This document shows positions 1 to 11,604 of a DNA stretch of 64,000 nt, piece after piece. Under the pieces are notes generated by a model, which was given only the letters and a program-made list of their open reading frames with translations, had not been told where the DNA came from and searched no databases. Position 1 is the stretch's first letter, and each line of letters opens with the position of its first letter. Source of the stretch: Ophiura sarsii (taxonomy: Eukaryota; Echinodermata; Ophiuroidea; Amphilepidida; Ophiuridae); the NCBI GenBank assembly GCA_035610835.1, contig CM069447.1, positions 58,535,048-58,599,047 on the forward strand, read 5' to 3'. The translations under genes and the position numbers were made by a program.

Positions 1-850
1 TTTTCAATTTTTGATATTTGTCGGTCAAGCCTAGAATTAAAAAAAAAATTGTTATGATTTCTATGCGAATTACTTTTTTGTGGTCAAATTGATTGCGGCT
101 TGACTTTTTTATATCATCGATCTCATACGTACCAAAAGAAAATTGAATTATTTAACCAAATAATGGTATTTGGGCTAATTTTTCAAATTTTGATATTTGT
201 CGGTCAAGCCTAGAATTATTAAAAAAAAAATGTTATGATTTCTATGCGAACAACTTTTTTGTCGTCAAATTGATTGCGACTTGACTTTTTTGTATCATCG
301 ATCTCATACGTACCCAAACAAAATTGAATTATTTAACCAAATAATGGTATTTGGGCTAATTTTCAAATTTTGATATTTGTCGGTCAAGCCTAGAATTTAA
401 AAAAAAAATTGTTATGATTTCTATTTCATCGATCTCATATGTACCAACAAAAATTGAATTTTACTTAACCAAATAATGGTATTTGGGCTAATTTTTATAT
501 TGATATTTGTCGGTCAAGCCTAGAATTTTAAAAAATAATTATGATTTCTATGCGAATGACTTTTTTTGTCGCCAAATTGATTGCGGCTTGTCTTTTTTGC
601 ATCATCGATCTCATACGTACCCAAACACAATTTAATTATTTAACCAAATAATGGTATTTGGGATAATTTTTCAAATGTTGATATTTTAGAATTTAAAAAA
701 ATTAAAAAAATTCTATTAGAATGACTTTTTTGTCGCAAAATTGATTGCGGCTTGACTTTTTTGTATCATGGATCTCATACGTATCCCCCAAAAAAGAATT
801 ATTTAATCATATAATGACATTTGGGTCCATTTTCCAAATTTCGACATGGC
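1..850. repeat. Satellite-like tandem array, ~180-bp unit
   Basis: The landmark GATATTTGTCGGTCAAGCC recurs at about 13, 192, 372 and 502, and a degraded copy begins near 680. Spacings are about 179, 180, 130 and 178 bp; the third unit has an internal deletion. Each full unit also carries an A-run, the block AAATTGATTGCGGCTTGAC, CATCGATCTCATACGTA and AATAATGGTATTTGGG. The array runs off the left edge of the window. No coding capacity is visible. A diverged relative lies at 52983-53460. Confidence 0.9.
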
Positions 851-1199
851 TGTCAGGCAAATTAAACTAGATATGATTGTGATCATAGATCACGGATATT
901 AGTCGAGGGCTTTTGACCCCTAGTGACTCTTTTTTGACCTTTGACCCAAAACTTATCATTGACTTTTTATCTTGGCTTATCAATGAGCACAGGAAAAAGA
1001 ATAGTCCACGTTTTGACCCCTAGTGACCCCTGTGTGACCTTTGACCCCTTATGCTTTACAACCTGAGTAGTGGTGCACATAGGGTTCTTATGACCAAATT
1101 TGGAGTTAAGATTACATTATGTTGATATCCATGCTGATCAAATTACGGGCGAAATATCTGTTTTCAATCGACTACGAAAACTAATTTCAGTCAGTCAAT
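851..1199. other. Intergenic; ~100-bp tandem duplication with DR1-like sites
   Basis: No gene is visible. A ~100-bp segment is repeated twice (about 912-1011 and 1012-1110), each copy starting TTTTGACCCCTAGTGAC. Each contains TGACCTTTGACCC (935-947 and 1035-1047), whose reverse complement is a direct repeat of a nuclear-receptor half-site with one spacer base. Whether it binds anything is unknown. Confidence 0.55.
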
Positions 1200-1735
1200 G
1201 CAAGACTTCTACTGGGTTAGCAACGTGCATGGAACCCATCGCATAAGTGGCATCTACCAATAGTCAACAGGAGTGGCATACAACGACGGCAGTGACATAC
1301 AATACAACTGTATAGATGGTGATGTAAATGGCGGACAAGACAAATATGGTGAGGACAAGCATATACGCCAGTGTATGAAACACATCGCATAAGTGGCATC
1401 TGCAAATAGGCCTAGTCAACACGAGTGGCATACAACGATGGCAGTGACATACAATACTATTCAGACTACTGAATAAATGGTGATTTAAATGGCGGACAAG
1501 ACAAATATGCCAGTGTCCAGACTTCTACTCGGTGAGCAGGGTGTGCATGGACCACATCGCATAAGTGGCATCTACCAATAGTCAACAGGAGTGGCATACA
1601 ACGATGGCAGTGTCATACAATACAAATGTATAAATGGTTATGTAAATGGCGGACAATACATATATGCCAGTGTCCAGACTTCTACTGGGTGAACTGTCAT
1701 CTGTAAATAGGAGTAGAAGAGTGGACTATATCACA
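1200..1735. repeat. Tandem array, ~146-173-bp unit
   Basis: CGCATAAGTGGCATCT occurs at about 1240, 1386 and 1559. It is followed each time by a GTCAACAGGAGTGGCATACAA-like block, a GGCAGTGACATACAATAC-like block and AAATGGCGGACAA. A partial fourth copy starts near 1676. The small ORFs here are by-products of the repeat. Confidence 0.8.
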
Positions 1736-2760
1736 ATGACGGTTCACTGGAGTACCACTTCGTCCGTGGTGTAAATCAGGGTTCACCACAGACGTAGTGT
1801 TATTCCAAATGCCCATCATCAATACCAACCATCACACAATTGTGTACGCCGCCAGCTTAGGAGATGAAGAAATCGTCCACATAGCAGGTAAATATACCAT
1901 CCTTTTTAAAATGTAACATCACTATCTTCAGTCGGCCATCCATTAAGAGGCCCTAATATAATACTATTGATATGTAATATTCAGGTACTTCCATTCTTCA
2001 AATACAAATACTTAAAGACATTAATCCTATACATATAGCTCTTTCACATTTATGAAGCCTACTTGTAGGTCAACAGGCAGAACAAAATAAGTTGACTTCA
2101 ACATATACAACTATACACTACACCAAACCCACACGACCCAGCTAGGTTTTGTCCAAAATCATTTTACCATTCAAATCCACCAACCGCCAAACCCGAGAAC
2201 CACGAAAGCCGAGAACCGCTCTAGTTTATTATTGTATCATCATCTAAATGAAATAAAGTGCACTTCACCTAAAAATGCCTAGCATTCTTATAAGCGTGTG
2301 ATAAATCGTTCATATTGCTTTATCGGCATAGCTGGAGAGCTTGAGGCAGTAAATGCTTTCAGACGGTTTCAAATAACATGTCCATAACCACATGAATAAA
2401 TTTAAACATACCGGATCGAAACCATCACGATTCAATTTGTTATCCAAGTACCCAGTCACGACAAGAACTCCAGCAATTCCATATTTAATACATCATTATT
2501 CGCTTCCATTTTCAAGTGATGATATAAGTAGTTTGTCTTTCTCTACACAGATAATCACTGCCGTAATCACTAGTGTGATGTTTCTGTCCAGTTTTTTCTC
2601 CGATTGTTACACCCTAAAATATAGTTACGAGTAAGTTGTAGTTTACGGACTCTTTGTTCAATGTAGGTCGAGTAGTTGTTGTGACCTAACGCGAACTACA
2701 CAAGCTATGGGAATAAAACTCCATGCGTTACTCTCCATTGACAATCCCCGATGATTGTCG
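1736..2760. other. Intergenic, nothing recognised
   Basis: About 1 kb of AT-rich sequence without a supported gene. An 80-aa ORF at 2392-2634 has a low-complexity composition and no recognisable domain. The segment ends at the first copy of the terminal sequence of the fold-back element that follows. Confidence 0.5.
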
Positions 2761-4693
2761 TTGTGGTGTGATACTTATCTTCGCGTTTAAAGTTTCGAAT
2801 GTCATTTTCGAGTATCGGGGATTATCGTTGTGGTGTGATACTTATCTTCGCGTTTAAAGTTTCGAATGTCATTTTCGAGTATCGAGTTTCGAGTATCGAG
2901 TTGCGAGTTTATAGTTTCGAGTGTCGAGTTTCAAGTTTCAAGTTTCGAGCGTCGAGTTTCATTTTCGAATTTCGAATTTCGAGAATATAGTTATTCTAGT
3001 ATCATGATGTGGCTAGAGATCTTCTTTTTCCATATATACCAACAAAAGTACAAACATTCCAAGCGTCTTTTGTAATAAAAATAGAATATTATGGGATAAC
3101 GCAATAAATCCCAGAATGCCCCAGTACTAAGCTACACCTTAACACGAAATGTTGACCTGGGTTTTTTTTTTCGATTTAAGAATTTCAATAAGAAGTTCTT
3201 TAAAATGGATTCCGTAGAGTGGGCCCATTTTTAGTTTTAAGTATTTTGTAAACGAAAATAGAATATTATGCGATCAAAACATTTGTCCTACAATGCCCCA
3301 GTACTAAGCTACATCTGAACTTGAAATGTTGTCTTGTTTTTTCGAGTTAAGAATTTTAATATGAATTTTTTAAAATAGGGTCCTTAAAGTGGGCCAATTT
3401 CTTTTTTAAAAACCCAGTCTTTTAATATAGAATATTATGTGATACAAAAAAATCCCAGAATGACCCAGTACTAAGCTACACCTTCACTCGTAATTTTTGA
3501 CCTGTTTTTTTATCGAATCAAGGATTTCAATAGATTTTTTTTGGATCGCAAAATATTATTTTTTTGATTACAAAAGACTGTGTTTAAAAATTAAAAATGG
3601 CCCGCTCTAAAGAAATTCAAATTCAAATTCTGAACTCGAAGAAACTGGCAGGAATCAGTGCTGACCATTAGGCTAAACAAAACAAAAGTTGACTTGCTCT
3701 TTCAGGGCAAGAGTTTGGGTCGGACGGTCGGATTTTTAAAAAAATCTAAACAGGGAGATACTACACAAAAACACGTTTTAAAGATGATTTTTTTAGCAGA
3801 TACTACTCAAAAAAACGTTTTCATCTTTCTTTATTGTGATGTGCTTCTTTCAATTTCAAGATTTCAAAACAAAAATGTGTAATATACTGCTTGCGTGGCT
3901 AGCAGTCTCCGGGTCAAACATTGCAAGTTGGTATAAACAAATTTGAACTACACATGGGTTTCTGCAGTTGCAGGCATATTGACACATTTTGGTGTCTTTG
4001 GGTTTTTCAGTTTAATTACACGGGGAAACAAGTATTTCAATGAAATGAAAAAGGTAAAAACGTATCTTTATATGTTTTATTGACCTGTTCTGCTCCATTT
4101 CCATGGACAAGAATAATGGAACATAATGTATAATGAAAGTGGTTTTTCAGTTTAATTTTATAGACACATTTCTAATACTTAGGCCTAATTTCACACTGGC
4201 CTCCATATGTATGGAAACACCCACATATGGAAAGAGGAGACCTCTAGCTACACAATAGAACTAGAATAACTATATTCTGCGTCTCTGTTTGAATTTTAGT
4301 AGGGGTCCCCCAACCCCTTAGTAAACCGTGTTACAAAAAAGGCTCAGTGGGACGAGGATTAAGATCCCATTTTCTAAAACTCGAAACTCTTAATTTGAAA
4401 CTCGTTATTCGAAATTGAAATTCGAAACTCGAGACTCGAAACTCGAATCTCGAATTTCGAAAATGAAACTCGAAACTCGAAATTCAAAAATGAAACTCAA
4501 AACTGGAAATTCGAAAATGAAACTCGAAACTCGAAATTATAAACGTGACACGCGAAACTCAATACTCGAAACTCGAAAATTAGAAATTCGAAACTCGATA
4601 CTCGAAACTCGAAACTCGATACTTGAAACTCGAAACTCGAAAATAACACTCGAAACTCGAAACTCGAAACTCGAAGATAAGTATTGCACACAA
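2761..4693. mobile_element. Fold-back-like element with (TTTCGAG)n inverted arms
   Basis: The left arm opens TTGTGGTGTGATACTTATCT at 2828, with a 68-bp-displaced duplicate at 2761. The right arm ends with the inverse, AAGATAAGTATTGCACACAA, at about 4674-4693. Inside the termini the left arm is degenerate (TTTCGAG)n at 2870-2990 and the right arm is the inverse, (CTCGAAA)n, at 4377-4680. Homology continues past the simple repeat: GAATATAGTTATTCTAG near 2984 is inverted at 4259-4277, and GGCTAGAGATCTTCTTTTTCC near 3010 has an inverted counterpart near 4225-4250. The loop, about 3050-4210, carries a 172-bp tandem repeat and no transposase. Fold-back elements with tandem-repeat arms are an established class (Drosophila FB, sea urchin TU). 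Assignment here is by architecture only; no target-site duplication was found. Confidence 0.75.
3078..3600. repeat. Three tandem ~172-bp repeats in the fold-back loop
   Basis: ATAGAATATTATG recurs at about 3082, 3257 and 3427, each time followed by CCCAGTACTAAGCTACA, a GTTGACCTG-like block, a T-run and a TCGA(A/G)T(T/C)AAG block. The three copies are diverged by substitutions and small indels, so the duplication is not recent. A shorter ~44-bp duplication (GATACTAC...ACGTTTT) follows at about 3756-3820. Confidence 0.8.
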
Positions 4694-5028
4694 TGCGCTT
4701 CTGTTTACCACTTATTGTCATATATACCTTCGAAGCGTATAGGGACATTTCGCATGTATCCTGTTGATGATCTATCCTTTCGTGTTACGGGATTTCATTG
4801 GAGACGGATATTCCTGAACAGGTACATGTGCAAGTGATTGATTGCAGCAGGTGGATTGAAATCCCCAAAAGATCAGGACATATTGTTATGGAGATGGCGG
4901 CCAATATAAAGGGGCTCATATCTTGTCCTATTTCACACACTGATGTTCCCTGAACATGACATATAACTTGTAAGCAAAAACAGTTTTTGAAATTAAAATA
5001 ACTAACGACGCCTCACTAAACAACTTAA
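4694..5028. other. Intergenic, nothing recognised
   Basis: About 335 bp between the fold-back element and the tandem duplication. No ORF or repeat stands out. Confidence 0.5.
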
Positions 5029-5186
5029 GACCTAGTTCCTCATTTAGTATGCGCTCGACATGATATAATTTATATAAACGTGTATACCAGTATGGGACCT
5101 AAAGCAAGACCTTGTTCCTCATTTAGTATGCGCTCGACATGATATAATTTATATAAACGTGTATACCAGTAGGCCTATATGGGACC
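5029..5186. repeat. Recent ~79-bp tandem duplication
   Basis: Two nearly identical copies starting at 5029 (GACCTAGTTCC) and 5108 (GACCTTGTTCC) share the run from CTCATTTAGTATGCGCTCG through GTGTATACCAGTA. The second copy has a short TAGGCCTAT insertion before GGGACCTAAAG. The near-identity suggests a recent event. Confidence 0.9.
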
Positions 5187-6117
5187 TAAAGTACACTTTT
5201 TCCAACGCGTGCACTGCATTTTCCGATGTCTTATGATTATCAGACGACAACTTCATATGAAATGAAACAATATGATTAGAAATATAAACACATACGTTTA
5301 CATTTCAAACATAAATTAAATTATTAGCGTTAACTATCCTGTAGAACCGTAGAACCGTGAACGCTTCACATCCCTGGAAACGTCGGTGTAACCCTCTATT
5401 GTCCCACTATCTGCATATGTAACATAATTATTATTTTCAAGAGTAGTCAACGTTATTAAAAGTAGCAAAATGTTGTCACCAAGTTGCCCCACAAAGCACC
5501 TACTTCGGACTTATGAAACCCATTTAGCAGACAACAAATCCTATTAGCATACGTACGGTAGGGCAGACGGGTGCTAACTATTAGGTCACTGGGCACTTAC
5601 TCGCATTCTTATTTACGTCAGGTATCGACTGAATGAGTAATATGAACATTTACTTGGACAACTATGCACATACAGGGTGTCTAAAAACGTGTTTACCTAA
5701 CTTACTGACCATAAACTTCTAGAGTTTGGTGTAGCAATTGTATACATATCGCTTAGCTTTCATATGCCGTTTATTTGCCGTTCATCTGATTTGGTTGTGT
5801 CAATCTTCAGATATGATCAATAAACTAAAGCTACCTAAAAATCGACGTTGTGCCACTTAACAGTTTGCAATGAATATAAAGGGTTACTCCAGCGGAGGGG
5901 CTGGGGGAGGGGGGTTGTTACCCCCTAAAAAATCAAATGTATGCTTATTTGGGTACCATGGTATAGCTAGAGGTTCCTTCTATTGTGGTGATCTCTAGAT
6001 ATGAGTTATAACTGTGATAGAGAAAGAGAGCCCTCTATAGTTTGAATAGGGCTGTATGACAGGCTGCCAGCCTGTGAGACAGGTTCTTTTTTAGCAGGAA
6101 CAAGATGGCTGACTAAG
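5187..6117. other. Intergenic, nothing recognised
   Basis: About 930 bp with no supported gene. It contains a G-rich patch near 5890-5930. Confidence 0.5.
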
Positions 6118-6490
6118 CTCAACTAATTTAAAATGTTCTTCATCCTGGTAAAACATTTTAGGGAAAGTTGTAAAAAACACTAAGCCACACTGATTTAAAT
6201 TGTTCTTCATTCTGGTAAAACATTATAGGGAAAGTGGTGAAAAAACACTAAGCCCAACTAAATTTAAAAATGTTCTTCATTCTGGTAAAACATTTTAGGG
6301 AAAGTGGTAAAAAAACACTCAGCCCAACTAATTTAAAATGTTCTTCATTCTGGTAAAACATTTTAGGGAAAGTGGTAAAAAACACTAAGCCCAACTAATT
6401 CAAAATGATTTTCATCTGGTAAAATATTTTAGGGAAGGTGGTAACAAATACTAAGCCCAACTAAATTAAAATGTTTCAAATTCTGGAAAA
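6118..6490. repeat. Minisatellite, ~68-bp unit, 5-6 copies
   Basis: GTTCTTCAT(T/C)CTGGTAAAAC appears at about 6135, 6202, 6272 and 6340, with diverged copies at 6408 and 6471. Each is followed by ATT(T/A)TAGGGAAAG and AACACTAAGCC. The last copies are the most degraded. Confidence 0.88.
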
Positions 6491-6683
6491 TAATAATAAG
6501 TGTGTCATAAATATGTTGTACAAAATGTTGCTATAAATTAAATATGTACTCATGAATAACATGTCATAATACAAAACGGTACACATAAAAAAAAAATTGG
6601 AGAATGTTAATAAAAAGCCCAATGAGATTGTTCTTCCAATTGCCAGTCATTTATTCGTGTCTACGAAAATATCAATTTGTAGG

Positions 6684-6840
6684 TTTGAAAATATCAATCT
6701 TTTCTACAGATTGAGAACTTTTCAATCGAAAAACGATTGAAATGTTTCAATCCAATAGATTGAATAGTTCAATCTAAATTCTGGATTGGAAATTTTCAAT
6801 CTAAATTAGATTGACCATATCAATCTAATAGATTGATATT
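6684..6840. repeat. Array of GATTGA/TCAATC dyads
   Basis: At least ten TCAATC or GATTGA hexamers alternate in about 155 bp, forming back-to-back short palindromes such as TTTCAATCGAAAAACGATTG and TCAATCTAATAGATTGA. The spacing within dyads varies by only a few bases. No gene overlaps. The array could be a target for a dimeric DNA-binding protein, or the collapsed arms of a fold-back element. Confidence 0.7.
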
Positions 6841-7829
6841 TAAGTATTAACGAATATTCTATATACTAGTTACAATAACATTTTGATGAAATTGGCAAAA
6901 TATTGCCATTAGGCCAAACAGAAATATGTTATGTTGTCCTCGACCGCCCGCTCGTGAGATTTAGGGCCGCTCCGATTTTTTTTCTGATTTTTTAAAATTT
7001 GTTTTCTTCTTTTTTCAGATTTTGTTTAACAGTTTAAATGGCATTGACTATTAAACTAAGTTTTTATAACATATATGTGTGACTCTTAGTGTGATTTCAA
7101 CTTCTTGTTGGCTGAACTTTGAGCTTCCGCTGGTATAAGATTTTTTTTTTTTTAAATCTTTAAAAAAATCCGCCCACCCACCCCTCCTTTCTCAGAGCTC
7201 TGGAGGACAACCAAACAAAACAAAAAACATTGGACTTAAGTACGTTGCATAGAATTGTATTGTAAGAAGAGTTACACCGACATTAGATGTAGGTCGAATT
7301 TGGACGATCTCCGTGTGATTAACTTAAATCAATCACGGGTTTCTATTCATCAAAACTATAGTAGGTGCTATATTATAACCTTAATTTCTGCACGATTTAT
7401 TATTGTTTCTTTTGTTTCGTCTAGTGAATGTAAAAGTAGCTACGTAAAGCAAATCTTAGTCCACACGCTGCTCGAATTGAACAGCGCTCTGATCTTATAT
7501 TACGCATTAGTTGAAAATGAAGTGGATACAAAAGCCTACTTGTCTTATACAAAAGCCTACTTGTCTTTTACTTGTCAAGAACTACGGATGTAAGGTATTA
7601 CCTTAGCGTACAGGTTTACATGACGTGAAGCTGTTGATATACAAAGGCGCGCCTGAAATACATTTAAAGGGGACGATATGAAAATAGTCAAGCATTAGTT
7701 CCACATACCCACTCTTACCTAAGTCACTAATACCCGATGTTCACGATCAGCCCTATTACTGCGTTGACCTGGGTTTTAAAACCAAGTGCAGATGGCACCG
7801 AATGTCTATGTGTCATAATATGGCCATGT

Positions 7830-7831
<2 letters not shown>
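6841..7831. other. Intergenic; one unrecognised 112-aa ORF
   Basis: No supported gene. An uninterrupted 112-aa plus-strand frame (7255-7593) has no recognisable domain and ends in a short tandem duplication (ACAAAAGCCTACTTGTCT at 7528 and 7549). It is probably chance. Confidence 0.45.

Positions 7832-7885
<54 letters not shown>
7832..7885. repeat. Poly-C tract, 54 C
   Basis: An uninterrupted run of 54 C. It is one of several long C or G homopolymers in the window. The exact length in an assembly is unreliable. Confidence 0.9.
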
Positions 7886-8388
7886 ATGACACGAATTGTT
7901 GCAATTAGGGTTAGGAGTACGTCGATAAGAAAGTCTCTGTGTATGGATCATTCTTCGGTAAATGTAACACTTCAAATTTCTAATAACTTGGTACTATATT
8001 TCAGATTTTTCTACCGTTGAATATTTGTTCACAAAGATAAGTTTCAGTTTCAGTTTTCAGTTTCAGTTTATTTTCACCATAGAATATAATACATCATCAA
8101 GTAAATTATTACAAAAACAAAGGTGGGGAAAACCAAAAGGAGCACAGCTCGAATTATATTGGTCACCCTGATAATTTATGATAAATAAATATGATAGTTT
8201 CTTAAAAGTACGACAAAGAAGACGACTACAAACAAGAGACAGGACAGGATATGACTGTGTAAACAAGACCGGACAGGACATGTGCAACTAAACACTAAAG
8301 TGTAGGCAGTAATGATGGCATCAGCTATAACATAATAATCTCATGTGGTACAATTTCTCATGGCTTGCGAAAATTCTTAATTAATTGA

Positions 8389-10044
8389 TTATTGGTAATA
8401 TGAAAGAAGATATAACTTAAACTTTCTTTTAAACACATATGGTGAATTGGCATTTTTAAACTCGCTATTCACTGAATTCCATAGCAGAGGGCCTTGTCTT
8501 CTAATCGTATGTCTGGCTAAATCATAGTTAAAATTAAAGGGACGATATAATGAAGAAATACGTGTTGGGTAGCTATGAATTGATCTATTTTTAATGAAAT
8601 AATCGGCAAAGGTATCGGGAAGATTGTTGAATGCGTGATTATACATAAATAAACAAAGAGTCAGTTTGTGAATATCATAAATTGTCAGGGTATTAAACTT
8701 CTTGAATAAGGGCGGGGTATGCTCAAGCCAGTGAGAGTTCGAGCATAGTCTCATTATTCGTTTTTGTTTAAGGTGGATTTGGTGAAGATTGGTGTTATTT
8801 GAATCTGCCCAAATCAAATTACAATAAGATAAGTGGGGAAACACAAGAGTATTGTATAATGAAAATAATGTTTTGGAGGGGAGAATATCTTTAAGGCGAT
8901 ACATAATGCCACAATACTTGGACAAAATATTAACAACATTTGAAGTGTGCTTTGACCAGGTTAGAGAATCATCTAGAAGTACACCAAGAAACTTTGTATA
9001 TGAAACCCTAGATATTTCAATTCCATCAATACAAATATTCAAATCATTGTACACACGATTACTATGTCTGTTTTTAAAAATGATATAGTTGGTTTTATCT
9101 ATATTCAACGACAACTTATTGGCTTTAAACCATAACGACATATTATCTAATTCCCGGTTTACAGTAGTAATTAAATCAGGAAGGTTAGCATGTGATACGA
9201 TAACATTAGTATCGTCTGCGTAAGTTACAAAAGTAAGTTTATCAGAGGAGAAGGCAATGTCATTTAAGAATATAATAAAAAGTAAAGGACCTAAGATTGA
9301 CCCCTGTGGCACACCACAAGATATATTGCGATATGAAGACTTATGATTATTGAAGCAAACATACTGAGATCTATGAGAAAGGTAATTCTTGAACCACTCG
9401 AAGGCACATCCTCTGACACCATAATGGTGAAGTTTTGCAAGAAGAATGTCATGATCAATGGTGTCGAAGGCCTTCGAGAGGTCCAAGAAGATTCCCATTG
9501 TATGTAGCCCTTTATCAAGGTCTGCAGCGATCTTATCATATGTGTTAAGGAGTGCCATGTAAGAAGAGAGTTTTTTTCTGAATCCAAATTGACATTTATG
9601 AAGCAAATTATGACGTTCAAGAAAATCATATAATCTTTTATGAATGACCTTTTCATAAATTTTGGAGAACACGGGTAAAACTGAAATAGGACGATAATTA
9701 TTACATAAAGTAGCATCACCAGATTTGTGAATGGGAACTACACGTGCAACTTTAAGTTCATCCGGTACAATACCTGAACTGATAGACAAATTTATAATAT
9801 GAGATAATGGCTTTTTAATATGATTAATAATGGTCTTCACAATGTGCGGTTTAATGTCATCGAAACCACTGCTAGTACCAGTTTTGAATGAGGAACAAAT
9901 ATCAACGACTTCCTCACCATCAGTTGGAGATAAGAAGAGAGAATGCATTGGTGAGGGAACTGAAGTTAGAAAGTCGCTGACATTTTTAGGAGTAGACGGA
10001 ATTTTACTAGCTAAATTAGGACCAATATTAACAAAAAAAATCAT
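8389..10044 (-). CDS. Reverse transcriptase domain of CR1-group LINE (ORF fragment)
   Basis: This 551-aa frame carries the RT fingers and palm: NYRPISVLP near 116-124, the motif A region [10 protein letters not shown] at 186-195, [10 protein letters not shown] at 244-253, and the catalytic YADD at 275-278. It ends with the conserved C-terminal thumb ([28 protein letters not shown]). The enzyme copies the LINE RNA into DNA at the nicked target. All catalytic Asp residues are present and the frame is uninterrupted. It is nevertheless cut off from its N-terminal part by a frameshift near 10040, so the annotated Met is not a true start. There is no RNase H domain, as expected for this group. Confidence 0.9.
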   Translation of the reverse strand: MIFFVNIGPNLASKIPSTPKNVSDFLTSVPSPMHSLFLSPTDGEEVVDICSSFKTGTSSGFDDIKPHIVKTIINHIKKPLSHIINLSISSGIVPDELKVARVVPIHKSGDATLCNNYRPISVLPVFSKIYEKVIHKRLYDFLERHNLLHKCQFGFRKKLSSYMALLNTYDKIAADLDKGLHTMGIFLDLSKAFDTIDHDILLAKLHHYGVRGCAFEWFKNYLSHRSQYVCFNNHKSSYRNISCGVPQGSILGPLLFIIFLNDIAFSSDKLTFVTYADDTNVIVSHANLPDLITTVNRELDNMSLWFKANKLSLNIDKTNYIIFKNRHSNRVYNDLNICIDGIEISRVSYTKFLGVLLDDSLTWSKHTSNVVNILSKYCGIMYRLKDILPSKTLFSLYNTLVFPHLSYCNLIWADSNNTNLHQIHLKQKRIMRLCSNSHWLEHTPPLFKKFNTLTIYDIHKLTLCLFMYNHAFNNLPDTFADYFIKNRSIHSYPTRISSLYRPFNFNYDLARHTIRRQGPLLWNSVNSEFKNANSPYVFKRKFKLYLLSYYQ

Positions 10045-10477
10045 TTAAGCCATCGGCAATTTGTTGTGAGTCTGAAGCAATAGAACCGTTTATAACAAAA
10101 GAATCCGACAAAGACTTCTTCCTTCTGTTACCCAAAAGATCATTCAGGACTCCCCAAGTCTTTTTAAGATCGCGTTTATGCTCATCGAGCAAATTACAAT
10201 AATACTGCTTTTTAGATGCACGTATAATGGTTGTCAGCTTGTTCTTATAGTCTGACAAAGCACGCTTTTTGGAAGCAGTTTGTGAAGATCTGTACTTTCG
10301 ATAGAGTTTGTCCTTTCTTTTGATAGACTTGAGGATTGCCTTGGTGATCCATGGTTTCTGAGGAATGCCTTTGGTCTGAGATATACGTTTACGCGTAACA
10401 GGAAAAGATGGATTATACATATCATTAAATTTTGTCACAAAATTAGAATAAGCATTCGTGGGAGAAGAATCATTCAT
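10028..10477 (-). pseudogene. Linker between endonuclease and RT of the LINE
   Basis: This 149-aa frame matches residues ~35-172 of the 720-aa protein at 38193-40355. It shares the F..KF.D.Y...FP block, KPWIT.AI.KSI.RK, a basic stretch and the KTWGVLNDLL helix. This region joins endonuclease and RT in CR1-group LINEs and has no known catalytic residues. It is bounded upstream by a TAG near 10492 (Trp in the sister copy) and downstream by a frameshift in an A-run, after which the same protein continues in the next frame. It is therefore a decayed piece of one ORF rather than a separate gene. Confidence 0.82.
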
Positions 10478-10623
10478 AATATGATCCTAATCAGTTAATT
10501 GGAGCGAATTCTTAAAACATTTAATATTATCCTGGTTAAATGAACGACAATTTATAAATTTGGGACTACGATTGATGTTTAAGTCCATACAATCTGTAAC
10601 TTGAAAAACAGGATAGTGATCAG

Positions 10624-11604
10624 TTATGTCATTAACAAAAATACCCGACTTGATCTGCTTACTAAGAACATTGGTGAATATATTATCAAGAATGGTAGCC
10701 GAGTTTTTGACAATGCGCGTAGGTTATCAAAATTAAAGTCGCCAGAGATATAGCACAATTTATTTTCAAGTGATATACGATCTAAACAGTTCGACAGATC
10801 GGAATTAAAAGAATCAATATCTGTGCGATGGGCACGGTACACATTACCAACGATAATATTTTTGGATTGCCCACAAATTATTTCAACAAAAACGGATTCG
10901 GAGTGATCTATATCATTTCGATCAGTTTGAATCAAATTTAAATCAGGTCTAATTTTGAATGACAACGAATTATGAACATAGAGAGCAGTGCCACCACTTC
11001 TTCTATCTTGCCGAGGAATACTTATTGAATTATAATTAGAAATGTCAATAATGTTGTCCTTAAACCAGGTCTCGGACAATGCAATTATCGAAAAAGTGAA
11101 ATTCAAATTCGAAATGAATGAATTAACGAGATCCTGATTCTTATTAAAGCTACGGACATTTAGATGTAGAATTGAAAACCCAGATGTAAACGACAAATTG
11201 AAGTCATGTGTCGGATCAAACACGTAGTTGCAAGAAGTTGATGTGCTAAGATGTTGAAGATAATCATGTGACCTATTATTGATACCGACTTCAAATAAGA
11301 AAGGATTGAACTTTAAATCTAACAACTTATTGTAATCATGAGAGTTGTCAAAGTAACGTATAGTAAATAAAAATTCACCATCATCAAGAATATGATTAAA
11401 AGGAAAAATATCACCAGAGCATTTACTACAAAACCAATTATTGTCATCAAGATTACCATAAACACATCTTTTATGATACATACATTTACAGAACTTGCAT
11501 TGAATAGATTTATTGCAATTCACATTATAAATACACTTACTACATTGATTACACTGACATACAATACATAAACATCTGTAACATATATAAAACATGTTTG
11601 GCAC
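10624..11604 (-). pseudogene. PHD-like finger plus AP-endonuclease part of the LINE
   Basis: This 326-aa frame begins with a Cys-rich zinc module: Cys21/24, Cys36/39 or 41, His44, Cys47, Trp57, Cys59 and Cys62, the spacing of a PHD finger. Residues from about 140 form the N-terminal two thirds of a LINE endonuclease: LNVRS at 148-152, SETW at 177-180 with the catalytic Glu178, GGTALYV near 204, and GDFN at 288-291. The endonuclease nicks target DNA to prime reverse transcription. After about residue 294 the frame shifts. The expected C-terminal part, including a TDHYPVF motif, continues in another frame down to about 10490. Stop-free to that point, the protein is otherwise well preserved. The start Met lies close to the apparent 5' end of the element. 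Confidence 0.85.

Noticed and set aside
1..850. CRISPR-like array
   Set aside because: The units are contiguous ~180-bp satellite monomers without unique spacers, in a eukaryotic context.
4415..4837. 140-aa ORF of repeated ETRNSKL-like residues
   Set aside because: It is a translation of the (CTCGAAA)n arm of the fold-back element; the opposite strand gives a similar artefact.
7255..7593. 112-aa plus-strand ORF
   Set aside because: No domain, and its end is a tandem duplication. No splice or promoter evidence could be read.
9291..9719. 142-aa minus-strand ORF in another frame
   Set aside because: A shadow of the LINE reverse transcriptase frame at 8389-10044.
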